Numbered from the stretch's first letter, positions 9,442-19,996 are shown. The stretch: DNA of 64,000 nucleotides from Rubripirellula sp. (GCA_012270065.1 JAAXJB010000008.1:54710-118709); one strand, 5' to 3'. Notes: a model not told the origin generated them from the sequence alone. Program-made: numbers and translations.

Positions 9442-10446
9442 CTAAAGATCGAATTCATCCAGGGAATCGATCAGCTGATCCAGCCGATCTTTTGGCCCGG
9501 CATTGAGATCTGCCTGCCTTTTCTTCAGTTGCTCATCGATTCCGATTGTGTCTCGTCCTGCCAGCAATAGTTGCTCATCCCTTTCTCTTGCGGCCGTTTC
9601 AATCGGATCTTCTTTTTTATCTGGTGCTCCAAAAAGCTGTGACAAGTCGATTTTGAAGCCTTCCTCTCCGCCTGTATCGGCACCAGCAATTGCAGGAGCC
9701 TTGTGTTGCGGGAAGATGATAGCATTCGCAGGACACACCCGACTGCACGCGGGACAGCCTTTGCGGCAGTTGTCAGGTTGTTCAACGAGGATGTTCTCCG
9801 CACCGTCGACACCATAGACCCCGAACAGGCAGAAATCGACACATTCCATGCAGTTGGTGCAGCGACTGAAATCGATGACCGGATACCAGCGTCTCGATGT
9901 TTGTTCGTCCACCTGAACGAGTTGGCCACCGACGATCGGTAGGGAAGTCTCTTCGTTGCCTGCATTTTTCCCAAGAATCCGTTTGATCTCGGAAATGAAG
10001 GCTTGCGGATCGTTGTCGATTTTCAGATCGATGCAGTGAATTTTGCGATCGGGTCTTGGATACAGATCGGTGACTCGGTCAACAACGGGTTCCGATTGGT
10101 CACTTTGCAGGCTGGTTGCTTCCGTATCCTCATCCTCTTCGTCTGGTTCCCCAAGCTTGACTTCGCCGACTTGCCCCTGAATTCCATTGCGGTCGAGGAT
10201 CCAGTGTGCAGCACGCGCGAAAATCCACGATACGACGACAAAATCACCGTCAATTTGTGTCAGTTTCTGATAGGCATCGCTGTTTTTTGGCAGATCGTAG
10301 AGGTGGGGAATCGTGAGGACATTGATACCTTCGATGTTGGCAATTTCCTCTGCGATTCCCTGTTCAAGCCCCCGCTTTTGCGGGTTCCGCGATTGCCCAC
10401 GCGAGATGACCACTGTGCAGGCCGCTTCTTGAACTGCTGAAATCAT
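9442..10446 (-). CDS. Soluble 2x[4Fe-4S] ferredoxin-type protein
   Basis: 334 residues. Two cluster motifs are visible: C196-x2-C199-x2-C202-x3-C206 (CTNCMECVDFC) and C227-x3-C231-x2-C234-x3-C238 (CRKGCPACSRVCP), as in bacterial-type ferredoxin domains. The first 90 residues form an alpha/beta segment I do not recognise, followed by an acidic linker (PDEEDEDTEA, 101-110). The C-terminal 80 residues are charged and helical. There are no transmembrane segments, so it is probably a cytosolic electron carrier or subunit of an unknown enzyme. It lies 56 bp downstream of purL on the same strand. Its stop region is followed by a 100-bp gap before the next gene. Confidence 0.8.
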   Translation of the reverse strand: MISAVQEAACTVVISRGQSRNPQKRGLEQGIAEEIANIEGINVLTIPHLYDLPKNSDAYQKLTQIDGDFVVVSWIFARAAHWILDRNGIQGQVGEVKLGEPDEEDEDTEATSLQSDQSEPVVDRVTDLYPRPDRKIHCIDLKIDNDPQAFISEIKRILGKNAGNEETSLPIVGGQLVQVDEQTSRRWYPVIDFSRCTNCMECVDFCLFGVYGVDGAENILVEQPDNCRKGCPACSRVCPANAIIFPQHKAPAIAGADTGGEEGFKIDLSQLFGAPDKKEDPIETAARERDEQLLLAGRDTIGIDEQLKKRQADLNAGPKDRLDQLIDSLDEFDL

Positions 10447-10502
10447 GACGTCTGATCAGGGGAGGCTGGAATTGATGAAATCATCGAGGGCGGTTGTGGC
10501 AC

Positions 10503-13445
10503 CTAGGACCAGTCGAGAGGGCTTTTCCAAGCGGCCTTCGCCTCGTCCAAATCAACTTGCAATACAACGGTTCCTTCGCAGGTGACGACAAGTTCGCCAG
10601 AGGAATCGATTGTACCCAAGCGACCAACAGGAACATTGGCTGATTGTAACAATCGGTGAAATTCATCCGCGTTTTCAGGAGTGGTTTCAATCAGGAATCT
10701 GGTATTTGACTCACTGAACAGAATTTGTGTGCTGTTGAGATCGTCTGCGGCCTGCGAGAGATCAAGATTCATGCCCAGGTTACCGGCCATGGCCATTTCG
10801 GCAGCAGCAACGGCGAGTCCACCTTCGCTGAGATCATGACAGGAGCGAATCCAGCCGTTCTGGATTGCCTCGTGGATAGTCGCGAAGGTCTGTTTGGCCA
10901 ACTCGGAATCGACTTGAGGTACATGACCACCATCAAGGTCGCGAACGAGTGCCAAGTGCGAGCCGCCCAGTTCATTCTTTGTGATGCCGGCAAGGAAAAC
11001 CACGTTTCCTGTTTCTTTTGCGTCCATCGTGACGGACTTGGTCACATCATCGATTTGACCCATGGCACTGATAAGCAGGCTGGGTGGAATCGAGATGGTT
11101 TCCCGCTGACCATCGGCATTATCAAAACTGAATTCATTGTTCAGGCTGTCTTTGCCACTGACGAATGGGGTTCCCAGGGTGATTGCCATATCCTGGCATG
11201 CGATGGCGGCTCGAACCAGCGAGCCGAGTGTTTCCGCACGATCGGTGTAACCCCAGCAGAAATTGTCAAGAATTGCGATCTTGGCCGGGTCCGCGCCCAC
11301 CGCAACGGCATTTCTCATTGCTTCGTCGATTGCCGAAGCAGCCATGTGGTAGGTATCAAAATCACCATAATGAGGATTCATCCCACATGAAATCACGAGC
11401 CCGCGTTTGCTTTCCAGTCTTGGTCGGATCACGGCAGCATCACCGGGGCCATCACATTGTGGCCCCACGAGAGGTTTGACCACACTTCCACCTTGAACTT
11501 CATGGTCATACTGTCGAATGACCCATTCCTTGCTGGCAACGTTGAGACTGCTCATGACCGCCAACAGGGCTTCCCGATTCTCATCGGCTGAAAGCTGCGG
11601 TATTTCGAGTGGTTCGACCGGTGCGGGTGAGTAAATGGCATCACGTATTACCGGTGGTCGGCCATCATGCAGGAAACTCATGGAAATATCGCCAACCACT
11701 TGTCCGTGATAAGTGAGTTGCAGTCTTCCCGTGGGCGCGAAACGTCCGAGGATCGCGGCTTCGACACCTTCGCTTTCGCATAGTTCATTCAGTTCGTCCC
11801 AGCTGTCAGGCGGAACAGAAAGAACCATGCGTTCCTGCGCTTCGGAGATCCAGATCTCGGTGTAGTTCAAGCCCTCGTACTTCAAAGGAGCCTTTTCGAG
11901 CCAAACTTCGGCTCCGACTTCCTCGCCCATTTCACCAACGGCACTGGAAAAGCCCCCGGCGCCGCAGTCCGTGACAGCATTGAACAGACCACGATCACGA
12001 GCTTGCAGGAGAACATCAAGAACCATCTTTTCGGTGATGGCGTTCCCGATCTGGACCGCTCCACCTGAGAGAGATTCTGATTCACTGGTGAGTTCTGCTG
12101 ATGAAAACGTGGCACCATGAATGCCGTCGCGTCCGGTCCGACCGCCAATTGCGACGATCAGGTCATCTGGTTTGACCTCTTTTTCCTCCATCCCGACAGG
12201 AATCATCCCGACATTGCCGCAATACACGAGTGGATTGCCGAGATACCGACGGTCGAAATACACGGCTCCGTTGACGGTAGGAATTCCCATCCGGTTTCCG
12301 TAGTCACGTACGCCCGAAACCACGCCCTTCATGACACTGCGAGGGTGCAGAACACCGGGTGGCAGTTCTTTGACATCGGTTTCCGGGGGAGCAAAGCAGA
12401 ACACGTCTGTGTTGCACACTGGTTTGGCCCCCATCCCAGTGCCCATTGGATCGCGGATGACGCCACCAATTCCGGTGTTGGCACCTCCATATGGCTCCAG
12501 GGCCGAGGGGTGGTTGTGAGTTTCAACTTTGAAGCAGGCGTGGTATTCACTGTCAAACGTGACCACACCAGCATTGTCTTTGAATACGCTCACACACCAA
12601 TCATCCTCGCCGAGCGATTTCCGAATGGTCTGGGTTGCTGCAAAGATCGTTTCTTTGAGCATGTTGTCGAACTGTCGTTCATCCAGTGGACTCCCCGCTT
12701 CGACACCGGGTCCCCGATAATGGATGCGTCCCGCCAAAGTCTTGTGGCTGCAGTGCTCTGACCAGGTTTGCGCTACTGATTCCAGTTCAATGTCCGTGGG
12801 GTCTCTTCCCAGAGAGTTGAAGTGTGCCTGGATGGTCTTCATTTCGACCAAAGTCAGGTAGAGCTGTCCCTCCCGTGAGAGTTTTTCAAGTCCTTCGTCA
12901 TCAAGGTCACGAATTGGGATCGTAACCAGTTCAAACTCATACGGCGATCCAATGTCGAGCCGGTCCATTTCCAGTGGTCCGATGATGACTTGCTCGATGG
13001 CATCGTTGGATAATGCTCGGCGACAGATCGGGTCGAGGGTCTCCTGATCAACATCACCCAGCCAGTATTTTCGCAGTGTTCGGACCGCTTGAACATCAAA
13101 GCCGGCGTCCTGGGCAGCACCAATCGTGCTGGCTGCAACTGGGTCCATGACGCCGGGTTTTGGCAACACGTTGACCAGAGTTGTCTGTTGTCCCGGAGGT
13201 TCATTGAGCATGTCCTGGCCGGCAATGGCAACCACTGCCCGCTCAGTGACTGCATCGCAGAGCAGAGTTTCGGCCAGTCGATTTGCTTCTGAGATTGCAA
13301 ATTCTCCCTGAACAAGAAAGCTGCGTGCAAAGGCCACCGAGACCTGCTCACCCAGACCGAGTTCCGAGATTTCTTCCGTTGTTCGTATTGCCTCGCGATC
13401 GATTTGATCGTCCGCAGGATAGATGTCAATTTGCCAGAGAGGCAT
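10503..13445 (-). CDS. purL: Phosphoribosylformylglycinamidine synthase PurL with fused PurS-like N-terminus
   Basis: 980 residues, intermediate between small PurL (about 740) and the large type (about 1300). Residues 1 to about 210 look like two PurS-type alpha/beta units (LWQIDIYP at the start, then a second unit after about residue 90). The synthase core carries the family signature SEHCSHKTL, the ATP-binding [14 protein letters not shown] and the second half with GGSHLAL and [16 protein letters not shown]. The protein ends after the C-terminal AIRS-like domain, so the glutaminase domain (PurQ) of large PurL is missing and must be a separate protein elsewhere. It catalyses FGAR to FGAM in purine synthesis. 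It lies 39 bp downstream of tyrA, possibly co-transcribed. Confidence 0.95.
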   Translation of the reverse strand: MPLWQIDIYPADDQIDREAIRTTEEISELGLGEQVSVAFARSFLVQGEFAISEANRLAETLLCDAVTERAVVAIAGQDMLNEPPGQQTTLVNVLPKPGVMDPVAASTIGAAQDAGFDVQAVRTLRKYWLGDVDQETLDPICRRALSNDAIEQVIIGPLEMDRLDIGSPYEFELVTIPIRDLDDEGLEKLSREGQLYLTLVEMKTIQAHFNSLGRDPTDIELESVAQTWSEHCSHKTLAGRIHYRGPGVEAGSPLDERQFDNMLKETIFAATQTIRKSLGEDDWCVSVFKDNAGVVTFDSEYHACFKVETHNHPSALEPYGGANTGIGGVIRDPMGTGMGAKPVCNTDVFCFAPPETDVKELPPGVLHPRSVMKGVVSGVRDYGNRMGIPTVNGAVYFDRRYLGNPLVYCGNVGMIPVGMEEKEVKPDDLIVAIGGRTGRDGIHGATFSSAELTSESESLSGGAVQIGNAITEKMVLDVLLQARDRGLFNAVTDCGAGGFSSAVGEMGEEVGAEVWLEKAPLKYEGLNYTEIWISEAQERMVLSVPPDSWDELNELCESEGVEAAILGRFAPTGRLQLTYHGQVVGDISMSFLHDGRPPVIRDAIYSPAPVEPLEIPQLSADENREALLAVMSSLNVASKEWVIRQYDHEVQGGSVVKPLVGPQCDGPGDAAVIRPRLESKRGLVISCGMNPHYGDFDTYHMAASAIDEAMRNAVAVGADPAKIAILDNFCWGYTDRAETLGSLVRAAIACQDMAITLGTPFVSGKDSLNNEFSFDNADGQRETISIPPSLLISAMGQIDDVTKSVTMDAKETGNVVFLAGITKNELGGSHLALVRDLDGGHVPQVDSELAKQTFATIHEAIQNGWIRSCHDLSEGGLAVAAAEMAMAGNLGMNLDLSQAADDLNSTQILFSESNTRFLIETTPENADEFHRLLQSANVPVGRLGTIDSSGELVVTCEGTVVLQVDLDEAKAAWKSPLDWS

Positions 13446-13484
13446 GTTTTTGGACCCTATGAAATGATTCAGTGGAAGTGTGTC

Positions 13485-14345
13485 TCAGGCAGAATGTATT
13501 TTGATCTCTTTGGCTTCTGCGAGCCATCGATGCAAGTCAGCATCATTGGCATCGCGCATTAATTGCCGCAAGCGTTCCAATTCATCCGCGGTTTTTTTCA
13601 ATTCGTTTTCAATGGCTTCTCGATTTTCGCTACAGATGGCTGCCCAGAGTGTGGGGTCACCTGCTGCCACTCGCGTGATGTCACGCCAGCCGCTGCCAGC
13701 CAGAGGCAGAGCTTCCGTGGGCGTGATTTTTGCAACCAGAGCTGCCACCAAGTGTGGCATGTGGCTGATTGCTGCCAAGTGGGTGTCATGCTCGGAAGGC
13801 GTCATTTCACACGTTTGCCCGCCTGTCAGCTGCCAAAACGCGTGAGCTTTCTGCAGCTGTTCTGGCGGGGTGTTTTCGGCTGGCGTCAAAACGACTCGTT
13901 TTCCGTCAAATAATGAACTTGTCGCATGCTCTGGACCTGATTTCTCAGATCCGGCGATCGGATGTGCTGGCACGAATTTTCGGGAAACCCCTGAATCCGA
14001 ACCAACGCCCGCCACGATTTGCTGTTTGGTGCTGCCCACATCCGTGATCAGGCAGTGGTCTGGCGAATGTTCAGCCGCCGAAACAACCAGTTCCGCGATT
14101 CGATCCACGGGTGAGGCAACAACCACAACATCGCTGTTCTGACAGGCTTCACCGACCGTTCCCGTTGAAAAATCAACGAGCCCGTTGTCCATCAGGTATT
14201 TTCCCTTGGCTGCGTTGCGAGCCAGACCATGAATGCGAATTTTGGGTCTGGCACGCTTCAGGGAAAGGGCAACACTGCCACCCAGTAGCCCCACGCCAAG
14301 GACCGTTATCTGCCGTGGCCATTCGTTTTCAGCGATTGTGGACAT
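13485..14345 (-). CDS. tyrA: Prephenate dehydrogenase
   Basis: 286 residues. The N-terminal Rossmann domain has the dinucleotide motif GVGLLGGSVA near residue 18, and the substrate-domain signature HPIAGSEKSGPEHA lies around 130. The helical C-terminal dimerisation domain follows, and no ACT or chorismate-mutase domain is attached, so this is the short monofunctional type. It oxidatively decarboxylates prephenate (or arogenate) with NAD(P)+ in tyrosine synthesis. The C-terminal half includes THLAAISHMPHLVA, which carries a conserved His of the family. It is encoded just upstream of purL on the same strand. Confidence 0.92.
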   Translation of the reverse strand: MSTIAENEWPRQITVLGVGLLGGSVALSLKRARPKIRIHGLARNAAKGKYLMDNGLVDFSTGTVGEACQNSDVVVVASPVDRIAELVVSAAEHSPDHCLITDVGSTKQQIVAGVGSDSGVSRKFVPAHPIAGSEKSGPEHATSSLFDGKRVVLTPAENTPPEQLQKAHAFWQLTGGQTCEMTPSEHDTHLAAISHMPHLVAALVAKITPTEALPLAGSGWRDITRVAAGDPTLWAAICSENREAIENELKKTADELERLRQLMRDANDADLHRWLAEAKEIKIHSA

Positions 14346-14563
14346 GAACGACCGGTGTGGGATTCGTCTTGGAAGCGGACAGGCTCATCCATTCAAATTG
14401 AGCAGTCTGCCCATTCTATCCCGATGAAGCCACTCTACCCAGTGACCGTCCAGCACCGATTTTGCAGGTGAACACTCGAAAGTTTCCATGCTGATTCCCG
14501 CAGTAGCATCCATTTTTTTCGAAACAACGGGTTGCCTCGATTGCGGATTGCAGGGTCACCCGA

Positions 14564-15778
14564 TCATTGCAGGTCTGGCAACTGATGCCCCAGTTTTTCC
14601 CGCTTTGTCTCCAGATACCGCTGGTTGTGTTCATTGATAGGGGGAACGATCGGAACCTGATCAACGACACGCAGATCGAATCCACGCAAATTGAACGCTT
14701 CCGTCTTTTTCGGGTTGTTGGTCAATAGCCGGACTTCGTTCAGACCCAGATCCTTGAGGATCTGAAGTCCGATTCCGTAGTCACGCATGTCTGCTTTGAA
14801 TCCCAAAGCGTGATTCGCCTCGACCGTGTCCAATCCATTGTCCTGTAAACCGTAGGCCCGGATTTTCTGAGCCAGTCCAATTCCGCGTCCCTCCTGGGGA
14901 AGGTAGACCAGTGCCCCTCTCCCTTCACGGCTGATCATCTTTAACGCGATGTGAAACTGGTCTCCACAATCACAACGCAGGGACTCCACCAAGTCGCCCG
15001 TGAAGCAACTGCTGTGCATTCGTACCAAGGGTGGTGGTCCAGACGCGGTGAGGTCTCCAAAGACCAGCGCGATTGGCTCCTGTGCTTCGTACTGCACACC
15101 GAAAACGATGATCTGAAATTTGCCGTATTTGGTGGGCAGTTCTGATTCCGCATCCCGACTGATGAGCTTTTCACTCACACGGCGATGAGCGATCAGTTGC
15201 TCAATGCTAATGATTTTGAGATTCTTTTCCTTTGCGATACCCGCCAGACGATCACGTGTGGCACGTTCTCCCTGCTCGTCCAGTACCTCGCAGAGAGCCG
15301 CTGCGGGAGCCAAGCCGGCCATGCGTGCCAAGTCGACAGCAGCTTCCGTGTGACCAGCGCGGCGAAGGACACCTCCCTGCTTTGCCAACAACGGGTACAC
15401 GTGTCCTGGTCGTACAAAGTCATCTGCCGAACATTCGGTGGATGCAAGGCGACGGATCGTTTCACTGCGTTCCTTTGCCGTGATACCAGTTTTGGCTTCC
15501 CTGATATCAACCGGTGTTAGAAATGCAGTCTTCAAAGGGGCATCGTTCTGAACTACCAGCGGATTCAGATCGAGTCGTTTTGATACCTCCGGGAGGATGG
15601 AAACGCATAGTTGGCCCCGTCCGCTGAGCATGAAGTTGACGATCTCAGGGCTCGCTTTCTCAGCAGCACAGATGTAATCACCTTCATTTTCCCGGTCTTC
15701 TGCATCAACAACGATGACCACCTCACCCCGTCGGATGGCTTCCACGGCGTCCGGCACGGTATTAAGTTCGATTGACAT
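14564..15778 (-). CDS. ribBA: Bifunctional DHBP synthase/GTP cyclohydrolase II RibBA
   Basis: About 404 residues from ATG 15778, the usual RibBA length; the open frame reaches 15859, but its extra 27 residues lack family features. The N-terminal DHBPS domain has DAEDRENEGD (metal/substrate acidic loop), FVRPGHVYPL and RAGHTEAAVDL. The C-terminal GTP cyclohydrolase II domain has three Zn-binding Cys in SSCFTGD...RCDCGDQ, then QEGRGIGL and LLTNNPKK. Both domains therefore look intact. The enzyme supplies both precursors for riboflavin. No FMN-riboswitch-like sequence was recognised in the 5' region, and no other rib gene is in the window. Confidence 0.96.
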   Translation of the reverse strand: MSIELNTVPDAVEAIRRGEVVIVVDAEDRENEGDYICAAEKASPEIVNFMLSGRGQLCVSILPEVSKRLDLNPLVVQNDAPLKTAFLTPVDIREAKTGITAKERSETIRRLASTECSADDFVRPGHVYPLLAKQGGVLRRAGHTEAAVDLARMAGLAPAAALCEVLDEQGERATRDRLAGIAKEKNLKIISIEQLIAHRRVSEKLISRDAESELPTKYGKFQIIVFGVQYEAQEPIALVFGDLTASGPPPLVRMHSSCFTGDLVESLRCDCGDQFHIALKMISREGRGALVYLPQEGRGIGLAQKIRAYGLQDNGLDTVEANHALGFKADMRDYGIGLQILKDLGLNEVRLLTNNPKKTEAFNLRGFDLRVVDQVPIVPPINEHNQRYLETKREKLGHQLPDLQ

Positions 15779-15871
15779 GGGTGTGGTAGTCCGACTGGAT
15801 AGAGATTCGACGTTTCTGGACACTGCCTCTATTATACGAGGGGACCAGTTTCCTCCCACCTCCTGCTTGGC

Positions 15872-16975
15872 ATGAAAAAGTATTCCATACCCTACAGTCC
15901 CTACGTTTTACCCCGGAATGGCGTGTCTCGACTTCGCAAACCGCTGGTGGTGACCCGTCAATCAGTGGTCGAAGTCGGATTCTTTGTTCTGGTCATGCTG
16001 ACGGTGCAAGGGTTTGTGACCGTTCAGGCAGCGGGTCCACCGGTTGCTGACGCCTGCAACGGGCCATTCAATTCACCTCCGCAGAAAGAAACGTCCAAGG
16101 AGCCGAAAGCCGTTGATGCAACGGAACAGAAAAACAGAAGCAAGCGTGATGAATTGAACGTCCTGAAAGATCAGAGGTTCAGTGAACAAAAAGGCAGGGC
16201 CGGACTTTGCGACGTCTACCTGCCAAACGCTGATCCGCCTGCCAGTGGTTATCCCGTTATTGTTGTACTCCATGGGGGTGGCTGGATCTCAGGTGACAAA
16301 TGGACAGTCGCTACGTATTCCAGATTGCTTGCGCGGGAAGGAATCGTGACGGTCACGATCAATTACCGACTTGCACCTGTGCACAAGTTTCCGAGTCAGG
16401 TGGATGATTTGCGATCTGCGCTGGTTTGGGTCACCAGAAATTCTGAACGCTTCAAACTGAATCAAGACAGGGTCGGGCTTTTTGGTTATTCCGCAGGCGG
16501 GCATCTTTCGTTGCTGCTGGCATCTTTGGCAGATGAAACCATGGAAGTCCGTTCGGCAGCCAGCAATTGGCCGGTCACTGATGCTCGCTGGAAGGAATTG
16601 CCAGACATCGTTGCTGTCTGTGCCGGTGGTCCGCCCTGTGATTTTCGCTCTCTGCCCATCGATAACACTGCCATGACATTCTTTCTCGGCGGGTCACGAA
16701 GAGACAGGCCCGAGGCGTACGTTGCCGCATCACCAGCGGAACACGTATCCAAGGATGATCCCGTAACTCTTTTGTTCCATGGAGAGGCAGACGCATTAGT
16801 ACCCTTGGCAGGCACGAGCCAATTCCATAACACGCAGCTTGAAGCAGGAATTGACAGCCAGTTGGTTGTGATTGCCAAACAGGGACACATGCTGACATTC
16901 ATCAGCCCTCAAAGCTATCAGACAGTTGTCGACTTCTTTCGTAAAAAATTGCTACAGCCTTCTGACTTGCCCTGA
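15872..16975 (+). CDS. Secreted alpha/beta hydrolase (esterase/lipase, BD-FAE-like)
   Basis: 367 residues. A long basic N-terminus precedes a hydrophobic segment (about 33-53, GFFVLVMLTVQGFVTVQAA) acting as signal peptide or anchor. A charged linker then leads to an esterase fold: the oxyanion motif HGGGW (134-138), the nucleophile elbow GYSAGG with Ser207, the acid Asp in HGEADALVPL near 312 and His in KQGHML near 343. The hormone-sensitive-lipase/carboxylesterase subgroup has the same HGGGW motif. The substrate is unknown. It is transcribed divergently from ribBA, with only about 90 bp between starts, and convergently with the amidotransferase gene. Confidence 0.87.
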   Translation: MKKYSIPYSPYVLPRNGVSRLRKPLVVTRQSVVEVGFFVLVMLTVQGFVTVQAAGPPVADACNGPFNSPPQKETSKEPKAVDATEQKNRSKRDELNVLKDQRFSEQKGRAGLCDVYLPNADPPASGYPVIVVLHGGGWISGDKWTVATYSRLLAREGIVTVTINYRLAPVHKFPSQVDDLRSALVWVTRNSERFKLNQDRVGLFGYSAGGHLSLLLASLADETMEVRSAASNWPVTDARWKELPDIVAVCAGGPPCDFRSLPIDNTAMTFFLGGSRRDRPEAYVAASPAEHVSKDDPVTLLFHGEADALVPLAGTSQFHNTQLEAGIDSQLVVIAKQGHMLTFISPQSYQTVVDFFRKKLLQPSDLP

Positions 16976-17072
16976 ATGAAATTGACGTCTGAAAAGTGTT
17001 TTTCTCCCTGCAGAAAGTCACGCCGCCTTTGTCATTGGCATCCCACTGATGCCGACTGGTGTGATCGAGTAA

Positions 17073-17774
17073 TCAAGCTTCGTGTTCAGGTAAAAACTGG
17101 CTTAGAAAATAGTGCAGTTGCTTGCTTTGGTTAGGCAAATGCTGGTCGATTCCCTCCAGAATCTGCGTCTCTGTTTGGACACTTTTGCCGTCCAGTTTTC
17201 GGTAACGCGAAACAGCGAGAAACGTGCGAATGGTTCTGATGTCTGCTTCAAGGTGAAACTGAAAACCAAAAATTCGATCATCCAGACCGAAGGCCTGATT
17301 CAGACAGGTCGACGATTCATACAGATGCACGGCACCATCCGGAATCTCAAACGTATCCCTGTGCCAGTGGAATACAGTCATTTGTGGCGGCAGGCTTCTG
17401 TTGACCATGTTGGAATTGTCAGAGATGCGTTGAATAGCATGCCAACCCAGCTCCGCATGTTCGTTGCGGCGTACTGCAGCACCAAGCGCCGAAGCTACGA
17501 TTTGAGCACCCAGGCAGATTCCGAGAATGCGTCGATCATGATCGACATATTGACGTATTAACGATTGTTCTGCAGCAATCCAGTCCGGGCGTTCCTTCAT
17601 CGTTAATGGGTAGGGGCCACCAAGTGTGATCATTGCATCACAATCAACCGAGTCTGGAATCCGGTGTTGACGATCTACTCTGACGGTGACGATTTCATGT
17701 CCCAGCCCCTTGATGATACTTTCAGCGGAGGCCAGTGAATCAGCAGCACTGTGTTGAATCACCAGTATTCGCAT
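17073..17774 (-). CDS. Class I glutamine amidotransferase-like protein
   Basis: About 233 residues from ATG 17774; a longer frame to 17819 adds 15 residues before the strand MRILVIQH that normally begins the fold. The catalytic triad is visible as Cys87 in the GICLGAQ elbow and His/Glu in FQFHLEAD. It resembles the stand-alone GMP-synthase-type glutamine amidotransferases, which lack the synthetase domain. The acceptor partner is unknown and no synthetase gene is adjacent. It lies downstream of the cytochrome cluster on the same strand with an 83-bp gap, so it may or may not share the transcript. Confidence 0.88.
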   Translation of the reverse strand: MRILVIQHSAADSLASAESIIKGLGHEIVTVRVDRQHRIPDSVDCDAMITLGGPYPLTMKERPDWIAAEQSLIRQYVDHDRRILGICLGAQIVASALGAAVRRNEHAELGWHAIQRISDNSNMVNRSLPPQMTVFHWHRDTFEIPDGAVHLYESSTCLNQAFGLDDRIFGFQFHLEADIRTIRTFLAVSRYRKLDGKSVQTETQILEGIDQHLPNQSKQLHYFLSQFLPEHEA

Positions 17775-17857
17775 TGCAGAGATTCTTGAAGAATAAGAGG
17801 GATCGCGTAGACGTCGCAAAGATTTCCTGCGGCAGGCCTATTGTTGGAAGCCATTCG

Positions 17858-19996
17858 TCACTCAGGCACCAGATTCGCTCCACTGTCTGGGAGGTCGATG
17901 TGATATCGATGGCAGGTTGTGCAATTGTCTCCACTCGCACCCTTTCGATGGCAACCGCTGCAAGCCTCGCGAGTCAGCGGCAGGAATTCGTGGTTGGCAT
18001 GGGGCGCTCGTGCGACCACTTCTGTAATTGATAACGCGGGTGATGCTCCATCTGCCACCCGGTGGCAGTGAAGGCAGTTGGAAAGTTCCGCTACGTTGAG
18101 GTGGGACGCGTGACTGAATTTTGTGAACTGACCCATGTCGGATCGAGGTTCACTACGCCATCTGCCGTGCTTGCGTATCGCTCCGGGGTGACAGGTAATG
18201 CAGGAGGCGACCGCCTTGTTTTGAATCAATCGCTGCCGAGTGGGCATGCCCTCGGGAAGTTGGCGGATGATGTCGATCAACGCCTTGAGGACGGGGTCGT
18301 CATGACCCGTTCCCCGGTATTGGATTGCCATCCGCCGGTCATCCCGGAACCATCCACCGGCCGGCAACATCTTCTCAGCGTCAAAAGGCACTCCAGACAG
18401 CGAGTGAGATGCTGGGTCATCACCGCTTTCCCCGGGACTTTCGGATTCCAGCAGGTTGTCTTTGCCAAGTGGCTCAAGATCAAGAGGGTCCGTCTCTGTT
18501 TTCAGACTGGGGCCGAGCAATGAATCTCCTGATGACAAATCCGTTTCCAGCAGATGATCAGATTCTTGCAGACCGTCCAGCAAGTCATCGTCGCCTTCGG
18601 CTTGGGGAACTGCATGCTGTTCTCGGAGTGGTGTTTTTTTGTCTTCCAGCGAATCTTGCCTGTTGTCATCCTCGTCGCCAAACCATCGTTGCTGGGTCGT
18701 CTGGACCAGTTGTGGTGAAAGTGGGCGCAGAAGAGTCTGAATGCTTTCGGGCGAGAGTCCAAGGCGATCGGCACGCTGGATCAAGGCTGATTGACCGTTG
18801 CTGCCTATGTCCTCAAGCAGTTCTCGGATCCCTCTCGCCAGTGTTTCAGCAGCTTCCATGGATTCTGGAGTTGAAACTCCTGCAAAGTCGCCAGCTGGGA
18901 TTTTGTGAAGAGCTTCTGCCATGACAGGATCCGCTTGAAGCAGTAATTCGGTCAAAGGCGAAACAGGACCGTCGTAGAATCCCGTCGCTGCTTCTGGCCA
19001 CGGTTGGACTCTGTTTGCTGATTCACGCGACAGGACCGGCAGGATCAATAGGTCCAGGCCTTCGACGGTCTCCAGTTTCAACGCTTTTTCGTGGCATGTT
19101 GCACAGCCGGCTTGATAGCTGTTTGCGCGTGTGATTTCGTTTTTGGCATCGCGTTGGTGGCACTGTCCACATTCGAAAGGTTTGCTGTTGCCATCATGTC
19201 GATCAGCAGGAAAGTACTTGTTGGCGTGGGTCGCGTGATTGAAAGAAATGTCTCCCCCGCGACCATATGGCCAGTCATGCCAGTCGGGATGCGATGTAGC
19301 AAAGCTGCCAAATCGGTCGGTGTGACAGGTCTGACATTGCACGTCAGAAATGGCCAGAAGGTTCGCTGTGGCACCGTGGTGTTCGCGATGGCAGGTGGCG
19401 CAGCGAATGTTATCAAGCTCGACGGCCGGACCCGGTAACAAATCCTGCCACGTCGCGGAACGACCGGAAAGAGAAGCCAGCCGGGTCCGTGATTTTTTCA
19501 GTTCTGCCAACTGTTCGGCATTGAGGTTGTGGGCCAGTTTCGCAACGCTTCGAGGCATTGTCTTGTGGTGACAGTCCAGACAGGCATCGGTCTGCGTCAC
19601 CTGCTGATGTCCTTCACTTGAGCCATTGAACCATGTCTTGTCCGGGTCGGTTGCCTGTGGATGGCATGCAGCGCAACGCTGTGAGGTGATTGTGCCAGCA
19701 AGAATCTGCGCGTGCGGATTTGAGAGATTGCCAGGTTTGATGATCGCCAGTTGGTGGGGAGATCTCATCATGAACAGCAAAATGCCGAGCAGAATCAGGG
19801 TTGCGATCAACAGTGCCCGGCGACGGCGACCATACCATGACCTTCGTACCTGACATGCCGGTTCCATTGGACAGACACCACGATCGCTTGGACCACGCAG
19901 ACAAGGTTGCTGACCACCACGGCGCCCACACATCCAGCGATCACCTGGGCGATCGTTGTTGGGGGGCAGCGGTAATCGCAGTTCGTCGCGTCGCAT
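17858..19996 (-). CDS. Membrane-anchored decaheme c-type cytochrome
   Basis: 712 residues with ten CXXCH heme-attachment motifs (CAACH, CLDCH, CATCH, CQTCH, CGQCH, CATCH, CITCH, CLHCH, CSGCH, CTTCH), six in the first half and four near the C-terminus. About 250 residues of acidic low-complexity sequence separate them. A transmembrane anchor lies at about 61-77, preceded by a cytoplasmic tail with four cysteines (C23, C32, C42, C48; PCLRGPSDRGVCP), a possible metal or Fe-S site. The heme domain should face the periplasm. It follows the di-heme-b-like gene and the Fe-S/cNMP gene on the same strand, so all three probably form one membrane electron-transfer complex. The donor and acceptor are unknown. 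Confidence 0.88.
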   Translation of the reverse strand: MRRDELRLPLPPNNDRPGDRWMCGRRGGQQPCLRGPSDRGVCPMEPACQVRRSWYGRRRRALLIATLILLGILLFMMRSPHQLAIIKPGNLSNPHAQILAGTITSQRCAACHPQATDPDKTWFNGSSEGHQQVTQTDACLDCHHKTMPRSVAKLAHNLNAEQLAELKKSRTRLASLSGRSATWQDLLPGPAVELDNIRCATCHREHHGATANLLAISDVQCQTCHTDRFGSFATSHPDWHDWPYGRGGDISFNHATHANKYFPADRHDGNSKPFECGQCHQRDAKNEITRANSYQAGCATCHEKALKLETVEGLDLLILPVLSRESANRVQPWPEAATGFYDGPVSPLTELLLQADPVMAEALHKIPAGDFAGVSTPESMEAAETLARGIRELLEDIGSNGQSALIQRADRLGLSPESIQTLLRPLSPQLVQTTQQRWFGDEDDNRQDSLEDKKTPLREQHAVPQAEGDDDLLDGLQESDHLLETDLSSGDSLLGPSLKTETDPLDLEPLGKDNLLESESPGESGDDPASHSLSGVPFDAEKMLPAGGWFRDDRRMAIQYRGTGHDDPVLKALIDIIRQLPEGMPTRQRLIQNKAVASCITCHPGAIRKHGRWRSEPRSDMGQFTKFSHASHLNVAELSNCLHCHRVADGASPALSITEVVARAPHANHEFLPLTREACSGCHRKGASGDNCTTCHRYHIDLPDSGANLVPE

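Noticed and set aside
17030-17060. Weak hairpin GGCAT/ATGCC between the esterase and amidotransferase genes
   Set aside because: Only five paired bases and no T-run; too weak to be called a bidirectional terminator.
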